Made by a program: the position numbers and the translations under genes
Shown: positions 17,791 to 28,186 of the stretch, piece after piece
Layout of the letters: each line of letters begins with the position of its first letter
How positions within the stretch are numbered: position 1 is the first letter of the stretch
The notes under the pieces: model-generated
Seen by the model: only the letters and a program-made list of their open reading frames with translations
What the model was told of the DNA's origin: nothing
Databases searched by the model: none
Source: Sphingobacterium griseoflavum
GTDB taxonomy: Bacteria > Bacteroidota > Bacteroidia > Sphingobacteriales > Sphingobacteriaceae
DNA: 64,000 bases
Direction of reading: 5' to 3'
Assembly (NCBI RefSeq): GCF_014653155.1
Contig: NZ_BNAF01000008.1
Span: 124,001 to 188,000 of the forward strand

Positions 17791-19326
17791 ATGGAAAAGA
17801 CACTAAAAAAAATGAGAATAAGTAAAGCCATCTTTACATGGATACATGTCATAGCCATGCTATGTTGTACAAGTTCTTGCAACAATAAGTTGGATATCGT
17901 ATCCTCGAATGCGGGTGCCGAGCAGCTGCAGTGGCAGTCTATATCGGATACGAGGGCAGCTCTAATGGGAATCTACGGATTACTACGCTCGGCCATGGTG
18001 GATAATTATGCCCATTGGGTGTATGGGGAGGTTCGATTCGGTGATTTTGTTCCTTACTCGCGTGCCGATCTGGGAGCCGTATCAAAAAATACCTTAAACG
18101 CATCGTATCCCATTGTCCAAGATTTATCCAACTGGCGCCGTTTCTATGCAGTAGTTAACGCGGCATCCCTGTTTATCGAGCGTGCCCCTAATGTGCTACG
18201 CATAGATAGCCGCTACACCGAGCGGGATCTTAAATACGATGTCGCACAGGCACGTACTTTGCGCGCTTTTGCCTATTTCTACATGGTGCGGATATGGGGC
18301 GATGTCCCGTTGTTGACACGTTCGTATGATGACGGTCTTTTTGCCGAGGTGGCCCGCACACCCGAAAATACCGTGCTTGCTTTTGCAGAACAAGAACTTT
18401 TGGCAGCAGCGCAGGATTTGCCCTACGTGTACGCATCGGGTTCGCAACAATACTATGGCGAAGGGTATAGCACGTGGGCCGGGGTATTGGTCAATAAAAT
18501 CTCAGCTTATGCCCTTCTTGCCCATGTTGCAGCTTGGCAGGGTAAGTATCTGAATGCTGAAATATACGCCCGTTTTGCGTTGGAAAATGCGAGTAGCTCC
18601 GCTATTGTTGCCTATTCCGTACCTAATCTTTTGAACAGCACAACAGGTCTGTTTGCTCCTAGCGACAAAAATCAGATTTTGGCGCTACGCGCATCGTATG
18701 TGCTCGGGGAAGCGACATCCACGGGACATATCGAATCATTGACGCTTGCCTATCCGCTCGTGACACGTGCCAACCCTGATATCTACGTGCCCAAAGATAC
18801 CATTAATAAAATATTCGTGGAATCTACCGATACACGCTTTGGCATAGACACGGTATCCGGGTTGATCCGTACCAATTATTTCACGGACTTCAACGGCGAT
18901 ATTCCAATCTTTAGCAAGATCCGCGTCATTCGGGACGGTTCGGGAGATGCTGACTTCTCGATCTTCGGATCAAATGTGGTTTTTTCTCGACTGGAAGAGA
19001 TGCAACTTCTTTATGCAGAGATCAACGCCGTGCTGGGCAATAATGACGAAGCGATCAAATACCTCAACTATGTGAAATTTAACCGCGGAATATCCCCATT
19101 CATTGCGGGTTTCGGTGGCGACCTAATAGACGAAATTTTTCTAGAACGCCGCAGGGAATTGATGGGCGAGGGTTGGCGATGGTATGATCAGGTTCGCTAT
19201 GCGCGTATCAAGAAAAATAATCCGATACTGAATAAGCTGATCGCAGACGACGGTATATTTTGGCCTATAGCAGCAGATGTGCTGAAACGGAACAGCAAGC
19301 TTATTCAAAACGATTATTGGCGATAA
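17791..19326 (+). CDS. SusD/RagB-like lipoprotein (pair 2)
   Basis: Surface nutrient-binding lipoprotein, 511 residues. The lipobox CTSSC with the lipidated Cys is near residue 30 if the ATG at 17791 is used. An in-frame ATG at 17812 would give a more usual 23-residue signal. The body shows SusD marks: LMGIYGLLRSAM after the first loop, ARTLRAFAYFYMVRIWGDVPLLT around residues 150-172, then a C-terminal block with ERRRELMGEGWRWYDQVRYARI and the final DYWR. It pairs with the SusC gene 8 bp upstream. Confidence 0.93.
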   Translation: MEKTLKKMRISKAIFTWIHVIAMLCCTSSCNNKLDIVSSNAGAEQLQWQSISDTRAALMGIYGLLRSAMVDNYAHWVYGEVRFGDFVPYSRADLGAVSKNTLNASYPIVQDLSNWRRFYAVVNAASLFIERAPNVLRIDSRYTERDLKYDVAQARTLRAFAYFYMVRIWGDVPLLTRSYDDGLFAEVARTPENTVLAFAEQELLAAAQDLPYVYASGSQQYYGEGYSTWAGVLVNKISAYALLAHVAAWQGKYLNAEIYARFALENASSSAIVAYSVPNLLNSTTGLFAPSDKNQILALRASYVLGEATSTGHIESLTLAYPLVTRANPDIYVPKDTINKIFVESTDTRFGIDTVSGLIRTNYFTDFNGDIPIFSKIRVIRDGSGDADFSIFGSNVVFSRLEEMQLLYAEINAVLGNNDEAIKYLNYVKFNRGISPFIAGFGGDLIDEIFLERRRELMGEGWRWYDQVRYARIKKNNPILNKLIADDGIFWPIAADVLKRNSKLIQNDYWR

Positions 19327-19392
19327 CAAATTGATGACGGAGTGTAGAAAGACCTCATCGCGTTGGCCTTGCTCTCTAAATAACAAATACCA

Positions 19393-20064
19393 ATGAAAAG
19401 AACGAAACAATTATTTGCCCTGATGCTTGCCGTCTTCAGCTTCTTTGGTTGCGAAAAAGGTAACAACCATTATGAAGATTACATATTGGGTGAAGTGCAG
19501 TATCCCGGAACGACGCTGGCATTTTTGGAAGCGCAAGTGGGCCTGTACGATTCCCTGTTGCTGGTGCTGGATCGTGTACCAGCATTGCGGGTAGAACTCA
19601 TGCAAACGGAAACGCCGGTAACCCTTTTTGCCATAACCAATAACAGTTTTAGCAATGCCTTGGAGGGATTGAACAGCGTGCGCAGGGTAAATGGTCGACC
19701 TCCCTTGTATATCGAAGATCTGCCACAAGCATTATTGGACTCCACCGTCCATCACTATGCTTTCAAAAGAGCGATTGCAACGGATGACCTTAAACCATAC
19801 GTTGAAGGCATAGAGATGCGTAGCGCCAATAACTACCGCATGCATTTACAGTATCAAGTGACTTCATCTTCCGGGTATGTCGGCGGTGGACAACAGCAAA
19901 TTAAGCTAAGCGATATGAACAATTCTATTTTTTACCGCTATTGGCAAGAGAGCTTCACTTCCGTGGTCAATGTAAAAACAACCAACGGCTACGTGCATCA
20001 ATTGACTCCAAGTCACAATTTCGGATTTAGTAAACTAACAGCTCAACTAGCGACCTATCAATGA
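19393..20064 (+). CDS. Fasciclin-domain-like lipoprotein
   Basis: Lipoprotein of 223 residues: signal MKRTKQLFALMLAVFSFFGC with the lipidated Cys at residue 20. The rest resembles one fasciclin (FAS1) domain: TLAFLEAQVGLYDSLLLVLD at the start, PVTLFAITNNSF as the first conserved box, and a final NGYVHQL where the second box (NGVIHVID) usually is. FAS1 domains act in adhesion or ligand binding. A fasciclin lipoprotein directly after SusD is repeated three times in this window (also 25819 and 56687), so it is probably an accessory surface subunit of the SusCD complex. The stop overlaps the next start (ATGA). Confidence 0.75.
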   Translation: MKRTKQLFALMLAVFSFFGCEKGNNHYEDYILGEVQYPGTTLAFLEAQVGLYDSLLLVLDRVPALRVELMQTETPVTLFAITNNSFSNALEGLNSVRRVNGRPPLYIEDLPQALLDSTVHHYAFKRAIATDDLKPYVEGIEMRSANNYRMHLQYQVTSSSGYVGGGQQQIKLSDMNNSIFYRYWQESFTSVVNVKTTNGYVHQLTPSHNFGFSKLTAQLATYQ

Positions 20065-21098
20065 TGAAGAACCATACATGGAAAATACTAGCGACATGTT
20101 TGCTCGCGCTATCGGTCATGTGCTCCTGTACAAAAAATCTCCCCGACGACATGGATTCCCTGGGGCAAGACGTGTCCTACAATGTGAAAGAATTTACACC
20201 TGTAATTGGAAGAAATACGTTTTATACCAATATCCTATCCATCGGGCAAAATACGTCGCAGCCGCTATCGTTCAAGATCGTCAATATAAAAGATGCGGAT
20301 GGCCAGCTCGTGCCAACCCTATTTACGGACAAATTTCCGGTGAAGGTATGGGCGGAGATGTACGACGGGACAGAATCTTCTATCGCTGCGATAGAAGGAA
20401 AACGCAAAACAGAATATCGGCCAATTTTGGAGATTTTGGAACATTCCGGGAACATCAACTTTTGGGGTGCCGGCAGCTCCGCATTTATACGCGCCCAGCC
20501 TGACTCCGGTTATACATTCGACGTTGAACTTACCAATTCAGGAGGAAGGCGCTACTTGCGGGATTTCAAATTAAAGCCTTTCCGAGAAAGACCCTATGAA
20601 CCCAGTGTTGTGGATCCGGTTACCGGATTGGCATTGCTGCCTTATTCGTTTGCAAATTATGCGATAAATATGGTTGGTGCTCGTACCAGAACAGCAATAG
20701 GGTCGTCTGCCATCCGCGTGTATTTCAATAAAGACGAAGAAGCGCCCAAAGATGGGACAAAAACCTTAACAATAAGTTTCTTGGATTCACTTAATAAACC
20801 TATTGATCCCAATAGGTTTAATGACACGAAGTGGGATGAACTGGTGCACGGCTTCAACCACAGGATCGAAAATAATAAGGTGATCTATGACGTGTCATAT
20901 CCAATTCCGCTGACCAATATCGAAACGCCGTATACCATTGTGGGAGGACAATACGCCAAGCTGGATTTCGGATATCGGCGAATGAATGATTTTGGGTTTA
21001 TAGAGCGTGCTTCCTTCGGACTGAACTTTGCCATTTACGAAGAAGGGCATTGGGAGATTCAATTCCGGTTTTCCGGAGAGACACCGCTATTTAATTAA
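20061..21098 (+). CDS. DUF5007-like surface lipoprotein
   Basis: Lipoprotein of 345 residues with signal MMKNHTWKILATCLLALSVMCSC and the lipidated Cys at about residue 23. The rest is beta-rich without catalytic motif (LSFKIVNIKDADGQ, KVWAEMYDGTES, IRVYFNKDEEAP). From memory of such loci it fits the DUF5007 family, which sits beside SusD/fasciclin genes in Sphingobacteriaceae; this could not be checked. The start overlaps the fasciclin stop, showing tight translational coupling. It is likely a glycan- or peptide-binding accessory protein on the cell surface; its function is unknown. Confidence 0.62.
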   Translation: MMKNHTWKILATCLLALSVMCSCTKNLPDDMDSLGQDVSYNVKEFTPVIGRNTFYTNILSIGQNTSQPLSFKIVNIKDADGQLVPTLFTDKFPVKVWAEMYDGTESSIAAIEGKRKTEYRPILEILEHSGNINFWGAGSSAFIRAQPDSGYTFDVELTNSGGRRYLRDFKLKPFRERPYEPSVVDPVTGLALLPYSFANYAINMVGARTRTAIGSSAIRVYFNKDEEAPKDGTKTLTISFLDSLNKPIDPNRFNDTKWDELVHGFNHRIENNKVIYDVSYPIPLTNIETPYTIVGGQYAKLDFGYRRMNDFGFIERASFGLNFAIYEEGHWEIQFRFSGETPLFN

Positions 21099-21129
21099 AA
21101 AAGGTACGAACTGACTCTAGCTTAAAAAT

Positions 21130-24100
21130 ATGAAATTGAAGATAGTTTTTTGCATCCTGGTATTTCTTGGCCTTTTCGGATATCCGATTGTGCAAGGCCA
21201 GACGATGCTGGTCAAAGGTACGGTGAAAGCTGGCGATAATACCCCATTGGCAAACGTTACGGTGTCTCTTGAGTCGCCAAAACGCGATCTTGGAAAAACA
21301 GGCGATGACGGTAGGTTCGTCGTGTCCGCACCAACAAACGGAGTTTTGCTGTTTAAATTGCAAGGGTACGGAACCGTTAAGCAAACGGTCGCAGCGGGAA
21401 AAGCAACGTATGAGATTCAAATGACATCCACCTTCCAGGAGCTGGAAGAGACCGTAGTAGTGGGTTATCAGCAGCGCAAGCGCGAAACTTTAACCGGTTC
21501 TGTCGTAACCATTAGTGGGAAAGATATACAGGATATACCCGCGGGAAATTTTGTAGAACTGTTACAGGGTAAAGTTGCAGGTCTGAATATACAAAATAAT
21601 ACCGGTAGTCCCGGGATGCGTGGCACGATGGCCATTCGCGGGATATCAAACATCAATGTCTCGGGAAGCGGAGACAACTCCTTTCTTACGCCTACTTCCC
21701 CGCTGTTTGTCATCGACGGTGTTCCGGTGGACGATAATACGGGATACGAATATGGGTTTCAGACCGCTGGCCCCGGCATATCGCCGATCTCGATGATCCC
21801 TCCCGAAGATATTCAGGATATCACGGTGCTAAAAGACGCTCAGGCGACAGCGCTGTATGGATCTAGAGGGGCGTACGGTGTGATTCTGGTCACGACGAAA
21901 CGTGGTAACTCCAAAGTTCCGATTATACAATACACAGGACAGATGTTCTTCAATGCGGTGCCAAGCTTGAGACAGACCATTGGTGGTAAGCAAGAGCGTT
22001 GGATGCGTATTGATCAGATCATGCAATACGACACAACCTTTGCTGCAGCAATCAGACGAATCAACGATAATCCAATCTTAGCCGATAGCTTGAATCCATA
22101 TTTCAACAATTCCACCGATTGGCAATCGTATTTCTACAGAAACACGATCAACCACTCCCATAATTTAAATGTGTCTGGTGGGGATGTGGCCTTCAATTAC
22201 AAGGTCAATATGGGCTATTTTGATGAACGTGGAATCATCGAAAATACAGGATTCAAGCGATACACCATTCAGTCCAACATGCAGTACATGCCGAATGATC
22301 GGTTTCGTCTCCTCGCCAATGTAAATACCAATATGGCAAAGAATAGTTTAGGAAGTGGTAATGCCATGATGCAGACCGGCGTTGGGGAATCGGTGAACAC
22401 GAGCTCGCTTTTTCCCGCTCCGTCCATCTATTCGGGGAGTATGGGAGCCCTGTCTGCACTCCGTGTATTGGACGATAATAAGACCGGAAACTTTGTGTCG
22501 CAGGTGGAGCTGCAATATGAGCCTTTCCCAGGTTTAAGAGCGACGAGCACGGTCAATTTCAATTATTCATCCGCAACAAAAGATCGCTTTACCCCAGAAC
22601 TGCTGAATGGAAACAGCTCGGAGGTGTACAGCTATAATGAACGTCGGAATAAGTTGTACAATAGAAATATGTTGTCTTACGTGAAAAGTTGGATGGATGG
22701 AAAGCATACCGTGAATGTCTATGGATTTTCTGAAATGGAAATGTCGGACTTCCGCTCCGACTTGAATCGGGTATTCGGCACAGCAAATGATCAGTTTACC
22801 ACGGGGATAAGTTACAACACGAGGCTATCACTTGGAGGAACACTCAATAACCTGACAAATTTTAGATCCATTGCCTATGCCGGAAGCGTATCGTATAATT
22901 ATGATTCTAAATATATCGTAGAGGGAACCTACCGGATTGATGGAACGTCGACAACGGGGGGAGCGTCACCTTGGTCGTACAACCCTTCTGTCGGTCTGCG
23001 GTGGAATTTCAAGAGAGAAAGCTTTCTGGAAGACGTATCGTGGCTTGATGTCGGGTTCGTTCGCGGGACATACGGACGGAATATCACACCCACCGGCTCG
23101 CTGTCCGACCTTTATGGATGGTACCGTATCGATCCACAGACCTACAACAACCGACCCACCACATCCTTGGATTTAACCAATGCGCCGAACATCGATTTGA
23201 TGCCACAATCATCCACGCAGTGGTCTGGTGGACTTGACCTTGGTTTTTTTGATAGTATGTTTTACTTGACGTACGAGACCTATTACAGGCAGGTGGATCA
23301 GATACTACGCTCCAAGGCCATCGCAAATCATAATGCTTTCGCGAATGTCTTGACAAATGAGACCAGTTTGGTAAACTATGGACATGAATTCATTTTAAGT
23401 TATCGACCGAAAATTGGAAATCCAGACTGGAAGTTCACGTTCAGTGCCAATGGCGCGATCAACCGAGATGTCACAGCATCCCTTCCTGATGGCGTTCGGC
23501 AGCTGCTGCAGGCGGATAATTCGGGATACGATTTGCCGCAGTTCTACCGTTTGGGACGGAATACCATGACCTTTGTACTGTATAATTACGAAGGGGTATT
23601 CATGTCTGATGATGAGGTGCCGGTAAATCCATTGACGGGGCTGCGTTACCGGGCAGGCGGGACACTGTCTGAAGGACGTTTTTTCCGTGCCGGCGATCCG
23701 AAGTTTACCGACATGAACGGTGACTATATTTTGGATGAAAATGACTTGGTTTACGTTGGTAATTCGCAACCGATGATCACGGGCGGCTTTAATACCTTCG
23801 CACAATATAAGAATTGGTCGCTGACCACACAGTTCTCCTTTACTTTGAAGCGCGATATTTTGAATACCGCCTTGGCGGATCGATTCCGAAACTATTCCGA
23901 TCCGACCGGAGCAAATGCCATTGGAAATGGCAATAACCCCGGAGCCTATGTGCCGCTGGACGCATACAATGTTTGGCGACAACAGGGCGATAACGCGGAC
24001 TATCCCAATGTGTCTGACTTTACGCGTTTGTCGCTATACAACCCCTACCGATATAATTCCACCATGTTTTTGGAGGATGGATCCTATCTGAAATTTAACT

Positions 24101-24309
24101 CGGCAACATTAAGCTACAACTTCGATCGGAAATGGTCGCAACGCTTGGGCGTAAGCTCTGCACGGGTGTATGTTACGGCATTCAATATCTATAATTTCAA
24201 CCGGTACTCGGGTCCCGATCCAGAACTGGTAACCGCGGTGGGGCGAGATGCCTCATCAGGTTATCCGAATAAACGTAGTTACACATTTGGCATGAACATT
24301 CAGTTTTAA
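21130..24309 (+). CDS. SusC/RagA-type TonB-dependent transporter (pair 3)
   Basis: Full-length SusC of 1059 residues: signal peptide MKLKIVFCILVFLGLFGYPIVQG, carboxypeptidase-regulatory-like domain (about residues 28-100, LVKGTVKAGDNTPLANVTV), TonB box LEETVVVGY, plug with GSVVTISGKDIQDIP, MRGTMAIRGIS, FVIDGVPVDD and ALYGSRGAYGVILVTTKRG, then the barrel ending TFGMNIQF. It is the second SusC of the same operon, 31 bp after the DUF5007-like gene. Unlike the first SusC (14852) it has the complete N-terminal apparatus. Confidence 0.95.
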   Translation: MKLKIVFCILVFLGLFGYPIVQGQTMLVKGTVKAGDNTPLANVTVSLESPKRDLGKTGDDGRFVVSAPTNGVLLFKLQGYGTVKQTVAAGKATYEIQMTSTFQELEETVVVGYQQRKRETLTGSVVTISGKDIQDIPAGNFVELLQGKVAGLNIQNNTGSPGMRGTMAIRGISNINVSGSGDNSFLTPTSPLFVIDGVPVDDNTGYEYGFQTAGPGISPISMIPPEDIQDITVLKDAQATALYGSRGAYGVILVTTKRGNSKVPIIQYTGQMFFNAVPSLRQTIGGKQERWMRIDQIMQYDTTFAAAIRRINDNPILADSLNPYFNNSTDWQSYFYRNTINHSHNLNVSGGDVAFNYKVNMGYFDERGIIENTGFKRYTIQSNMQYMPNDRFRLLANVNTNMAKNSLGSGNAMMQTGVGESVNTSSLFPAPSIYSGSMGALSALRVLDDNKTGNFVSQVELQYEPFPGLRATSTVNFNYSSATKDRFTPELLNGNSSEVYSYNERRNKLYNRNMLSYVKSWMDGKHTVNVYGFSEMEMSDFRSDLNRVFGTANDQFTTGISYNTRLSLGGTLNNLTNFRSIAYAGSVSYNYDSKYIVEGTYRIDGTSTTGGASPWSYNPSVGLRWNFKRESFLEDVSWLDVGFVRGTYGRNITPTGSLSDLYGWYRIDPQTYNNRPTTSLDLTNAPNIDLMPQSSTQWSGGLDLGFFDSMFYLTYETYYRQVDQILRSKAIANHNAFANVLTNETSLVNYGHEFILSYRPKIGNPDWKFTFSANGAINRDVTASLPDGVRQLLQADNSGYDLPQFYRLGRNTMTFVLYNYEGVFMSDDEVPVNPLTGLRYRAGGTLSEGRFFRAGDPKFTDMNGDYILDENDLVYVGNSQPMITGGFNTFAQYKNWSLTTQFSFTLKRDILNTALADRFRNYSDPTGANAIGNGNNPGAYVPLDAYNVWRQQGDNADYPNVSDFTRLSLYNPYRYNSTMFLEDGSYLKFNSATLSYNFDRKWSQRLGVSSARVYVTAFNIYNFNRYSGPDPELVTAVGRDASSGYPNKRSYTFGMNIQF

Positions 24310-24313
24310 AGAG

Positions 24314-25819
24314 ATGAAAAGAAAATTGATATATATAGGTTTGAGCTTTTGCAGCTTGCTCCTGTTATCCTGCGGTAAGAACTTCTTGGATATTACACAG
24401 ATAGATAAACTTACTGGAAATAACTATTGGACTTCGAAAAATGATGTGGAACAGTACTTGGGCGGTATCTACGGGAGCTTCCGCGCCGCCACGATGAGTA
24501 ATATTTTTTTTCCGGCAAGCGGAGATCTTCGCTGCGCGCCTATTGTTCGTACTAGCGCGACATCAGGCCCGGGAAGGGACTACTTGTCTTTTTTACGGTC
24601 CAATAATTTAAACGCTATCTTCGCGCGGTCTAGCGAATTCTCGTATTTCGGTTTTGAACAGATCACCAGATGGAATACGTTTTACAAGATGGTACAGAAT
24701 GCGAATATCTTGTATTACGAGCTTGAAAATAGGGAAATGCCATTTCTTTCCGATGCCGATGTTAGCCGTTACAAAGCCGAAGCTGTTTTTCTTCGATCGC
24801 TGGCTTATTTCTTTATGGTACGCCTCTACGGTGACGTCCCATTTTATACTACAGTCAACACGGATCCGCTTCCGCGAACCAACATGCTGACTGTACTGCA
24901 AAATATTTCGACCGACTTGGATGCACATGATCAGGATCTACCCTGGACTTTTGATGATCCGTCTATCGTTGCTGTTCGCGCTATGCGCGGAAGTGCTATT
25001 GCGCTTAATATGCACATCAATATGTGGATTGCTGGATTTACTACGGCCGATAAATCTATGAATTATAGAAAAGTCGCGGAATTGGGACGTGAGATTATGG
25101 AAGATAACAATGGTGCTTACGAGCTCTTGCCGCTATCCCGAACCCGCGAGATATTCAAGGGTAGGACCAAGGAAGGGCTATTTGAAATTGTGCAGAACTA
25201 TAATTTTGGAGAGACGTTCCACCTCTCGGCATCCTTTTCCGATTATGTTTTACGTGCACCCAACAAAGTGACGCCAAATTCATATATCTACTATGAATCT
25301 CGGTTTTTTGAAAAACTGTATCCCGCTGCCCAACAAGATTTGCGGAAAGTATACTGGTTCGACGAATACATCTACAATACGACAGGACTATTCCAATGCT
25401 TGAAATTTTTGAATGTATTTATGGAGGAAGGAGAGGACGCCAATCCCGACGATAATCAGATGGTCTTTCGATACGTGGATGCCATTTTATTGCGTGCCGA
25501 GGCTTTGGCCGAACTGAATAACGATGTAGAGGCTCGCGATGTGGTCAACGTGGTGCGTCGACGAGCGCAGGCCTCCACGATCACCGAGGAAGGCGATGAT
25601 CTCAAGGACGCGATATGGTGGGAGCGTGCAAGAGAGCTATTCGGTGAAGGGAATTTTTACTATGATTTGGTTCGCACGGGTAAGGTTATCAACTCGGAAT
25701 ATACCAGTGCTCCAATGAGTGTAGCTTCTTATAGAAGTGGTGGATGGACTTGGCCGATCGATGCGGCTGCATTGGCCAATAATCCTTTTATGCAATTAAA
25801 TAATTTTTGGACAAACTAA
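24314..25819 (+). CDS. SusD/RagB-like lipoprotein (pair 3)
   Basis: Lipoprotein of 501 residues, signal MKRKLIYIGLSFCSLLLLSC with the lipidated Cys at residue 20. SusD features: LDITQIDKLTGNNYWTS, YLGGIYGSFRAATM, KAEAVFLRSLAYFFMVRLYGDVPFY and the C-terminal WWERARELFGEGNFYYDLVRTGKV followed by WPIDAAAL. It starts 4 bp after the SusC stop, and its own stop overlaps the next ATG (TAATG). It forms the lid of the SusC at 21130. Confidence 0.94.
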   Translation: MKRKLIYIGLSFCSLLLLSCGKNFLDITQIDKLTGNNYWTSKNDVEQYLGGIYGSFRAATMSNIFFPASGDLRCAPIVRTSATSGPGRDYLSFLRSNNLNAIFARSSEFSYFGFEQITRWNTFYKMVQNANILYYELENREMPFLSDADVSRYKAEAVFLRSLAYFFMVRLYGDVPFYTTVNTDPLPRTNMLTVLQNISTDLDAHDQDLPWTFDDPSIVAVRAMRGSAIALNMHINMWIAGFTTADKSMNYRKVAELGREIMEDNNGAYELLPLSRTREIFKGRTKEGLFEIVQNYNFGETFHLSASFSDYVLRAPNKVTPNSYIYYESRFFEKLYPAAQQDLRKVYWFDEYIYNTTGLFQCLKFLNVFMEEGEDANPDDNQMVFRYVDAILLRAEALAELNNDVEARDVVNVVRRRAQASTITEEGDDLKDAIWWERARELFGEGNFYYDLVRTGKVINSEYTSAPMSVASYRSGGWTWPIDAAALANNPFMQLNNFWTN

Positions 25820-26577
25820 TGCGATCTGTGATGAAATGTTTTGTTAATAGCTGTTGTTTGGTGTTATTTGGGCTGCTGCTCTTCTCGGCTTGCCAAAAGG
25901 AATATTACGATGAGTCTGGGACACACGATGCCCATTTTGGAGGTTCCATATGGGAATATCTAGAAACGAGGCCCGAGCTTTTTGATACGTTGCAAGTCGC
26001 CCTGCAAGTTGCTGGGCTGGATCAAGTGTTGCACAGTGAGCATGTAACCTTCTTCGCCCCGACCGATCAATGTGTGCTCAAATCGGTATGGGCGTTGAAT
26101 GCTTACCTCTACGAACGTGGACAGGATACAATTACTTCCCTGAAGCAGGTTGACCCCAGCGTGTGGCGGAAATTTTTCAGCCGGTACATCCTCAAAGGAA
26201 CATACCTTGCGAAAGACTTTCCACAATTGGATACGTTGAACCTCTCCGCATTTCCGGGGCAGGGATATGTGACCTATGGGAATGAAGATATGAACATCGG
26301 CGTGCTCTACAATGATGTAGTGACCAAAAACTCAGATGGTACCGATCAAGTGATAAAATATGCAGGCTATCGCCAGCTGTATCTCAACTACCCCTTTTCA
26401 AGTGGAAACAATACAGGGGTAAGCTATATACCATTTGTTACAGCTCCCGTTGCGACTTCCGATATTCAGCCGGCCAATGGTGCTTTGCATGTGCTTCAGT
26501 TTTCCAAGCACGCTTTCGGATTTCTCTCGTATCTATTCGTTCAGGAGGCATTGGCCAAAGGAATCACAACAAATTAA
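25819..26577 (+). CDS. Fasciclin-domain lipoprotein
   Basis: Lipoprotein of 252 residues. The ATG at 25819 overlaps the SusD stop. Signal MRSVMKCFVNSCCLVLFGLLLFSAC with Cys at about residue 25. One FAS1 domain: SIWEYLETRPELFDTLQVAL, LDQVLHSEHVTFFAPTDQCV (a clear first FAS1 box) and ANGALHVLQF near the end (second box). It is paralogous in position and fold to the 19393 and 56687 proteins. Expected to be surface-exposed and associated with the SusCD pair. Confidence 0.82.
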   Translation: MRSVMKCFVNSCCLVLFGLLLFSACQKEYYDESGTHDAHFGGSIWEYLETRPELFDTLQVALQVAGLDQVLHSEHVTFFAPTDQCVLKSVWALNAYLYERGQDTITSLKQVDPSVWRKFFSRYILKGTYLAKDFPQLDTLNLSAFPGQGYVTYGNEDMNIGVLYNDVVTKNSDGTDQVIKYAGYRQLYLNYPFSSGNNTGVSYIPFVTAPVATSDIQPANGALHVLQFSKHAFGFLSYLFVQEALAKGITTN

Positions 26578-26583
26578 ACACCC

Positions 26584-28167
26584 ATGATTATGAAATTACT
26601 TAATGTAAAGATCGTTTGTTTGCCCATTCTTTTTCTCCTTTTGACGGCCTGCAGTAAAGACCTGGTCGTGGGAGAAGATCCATATGCCGGAGGTAAGGGA
26701 TCTTTGGGGATAGGTTTTGTCAGCAATTACCCAAGTCCTGAAGTAGCCAAGCCAGGGGAGTTGGTGGAATTCCAGGTAAAGGGACTGCTCCCCTATATTG
26801 GTCAGTTGAATTTTTTTGTCAATAATACTCCTGTGGAGGTAATTTCTGCAGAAGATTCGCTCGTGATCGTTCGTGTACCGACGCAGATTTCATCCGGCGA
26901 CGCAAAAATAGTTGTGGAAAATCAGGTTTTTTATGGCCCACGCTTACAGATCCAGGGCAATGTATCCTTTGATGCCAACTACGGAATTGTCAATGGATTT
27001 AACGGCTTTGTGAGTGACTTTATTCCCAATGCCGGCGGATATATTGTTGTTGGGGCTTTCACCAATTTTGAAGACGAGGCGAATAATGAAACGACCTTCA
27101 TTCGTGGCATACACTTTATTGATGCGAATGGGCGGAGTTCGTCCTCCATGAATTTTGGTAAGGGAGCCTATAATATCAATTCCATCGCGCGGATGAGTAG
27201 CGGTGCCTTCGTGGTGGGCGGTGCAATATCCTCGTTCAATGATCGTGAAGTGTATGGCATTGCGAAGCTTTTGCCTTCAGGTCGTCTGGATACGATGGTT
27301 GTCGACGTGATCAATACCACAGAGTTTCCGCAAAACAGCCTGGACACCGTTTCTTCGTTTAACGGTGGCGTCACGGGCGGATCGGTACTGAAAGTTTTTG
27401 GCGTTGCCGATGATAAGGTTATTGCTGTGGGCAACTTTACTCGGCACTTAAAAATCGACTATACGTATTCCTCCCGCGAGACGCGCCGGCCAATTCTTAC
27501 CTCCGCAAGAAATATCGTCCGCTTAAAGTCTGACGGAACGCTGGATTCCACATATAGCTATAACCATGAGGGGGCCAATGGTGCCATTGCCGATGCCGTG
27601 CAAATGCCGGATGATAAAATCGTGTTGGTAGGTACATTCTCGCGGTTCAATGGGAAGGCGGCGCCTGGAATTGTGCGCTTGCATGCCGATGGGACGGTAG
27701 ATGAAAGTTTTGCGATTGGAACAGGAGCCGCTCGTATACAATCAATAAGCTATAATCCGCAAGTAAAGAAGTTTGTCGTTACCGGAAGCTTCACAACGTT
27801 TAACGGTACGACGGCAAATGGTGTTGCCGTGTTGAACGAAACGGGTTCTAAAGATGGAGGATTTGTGCTTGGCGATATAGGGGCTGGTGTGCCCACTTAT
27901 GGGTATGTGCTGAACAATGGAAAAGTACTTTTGGATGGCACCTTTGAAACGTATAACGGCGTACCCCGATCCAACCTACTTGTTTTGGAGGCGAATGGCT
28001 CCATGCTGCAGCTTTATAATTCTTTTTCTCCTTTTTCGGGAGCACTTTACAAGGTCGTGGAAACCACATCCTCCTTGGGAAATCCTGCTTTGCTGCTCGG
28101 AGGGGCAATTTTCGGATTTGATGGCCATAGAGCAGGAAGACTGATCCGGGTAGAAATTAAAAACTAA
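26584..28167 (+). CDS. DUF5008-like lipoprotein with IPT/TIG domain and delta-60 propeller repeats
   Basis: Lipoprotein of 527 residues, lipobox LLTAC at about residue 22. Residues about 35-120 look like an IPT/TIG immunoglobulin-like domain (PSPEVAKPGELVEFQVKGL). The rest is a run of repeats of the form ...GxFxxFNGxxxxGIxRLxxDGxxDxxF (for example FSRFNGKAAPGIVRLHADG and FTTFNGTTANGVAVLNETG), matching delta-60 repeats, which form a beta-propeller. No active-site motif is seen. The likely role is substrate or matrix binding at the cell surface next to the M60 protease. The DUF5008 name is from recall of similar gene neighbourhoods. Confidence 0.72.
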   Translation: MIMKLLNVKIVCLPILFLLLTACSKDLVVGEDPYAGGKGSLGIGFVSNYPSPEVAKPGELVEFQVKGLLPYIGQLNFFVNNTPVEVISAEDSLVIVRVPTQISSGDAKIVVENQVFYGPRLQIQGNVSFDANYGIVNGFNGFVSDFIPNAGGYIVVGAFTNFEDEANNETTFIRGIHFIDANGRSSSSMNFGKGAYNINSIARMSSGAFVVGGAISSFNDREVYGIAKLLPSGRLDTMVVDVINTTEFPQNSLDTVSSFNGGVTGGSVLKVFGVADDKVIAVGNFTRHLKIDYTYSSRETRRPILTSARNIVRLKSDGTLDSTYSYNHEGANGAIADAVQMPDDKIVLVGTFSRFNGKAAPGIVRLHADGTVDESFAIGTGAARIQSISYNPQVKKFVVTGSFTTFNGTTANGVAVLNETGSKDGGFVLGDIGAGVPTYGYVLNNGKVLLDGTFETYNGVPRSNLLVLEANGSMLQLYNSFSPFSGALYKVVETTSSLGNPALLLGGAIFGFDGHRAGRLIRVEIKN

Positions 28168-28186
28168 GCATTAAAACGAATTGACC

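Noticed and set aside
23395..23982. 195-codon antisense frame inside the third SusC gene
   Set aside because: Same reason: a long stop-free antisense frame caused by codon bias of the SusC gene.
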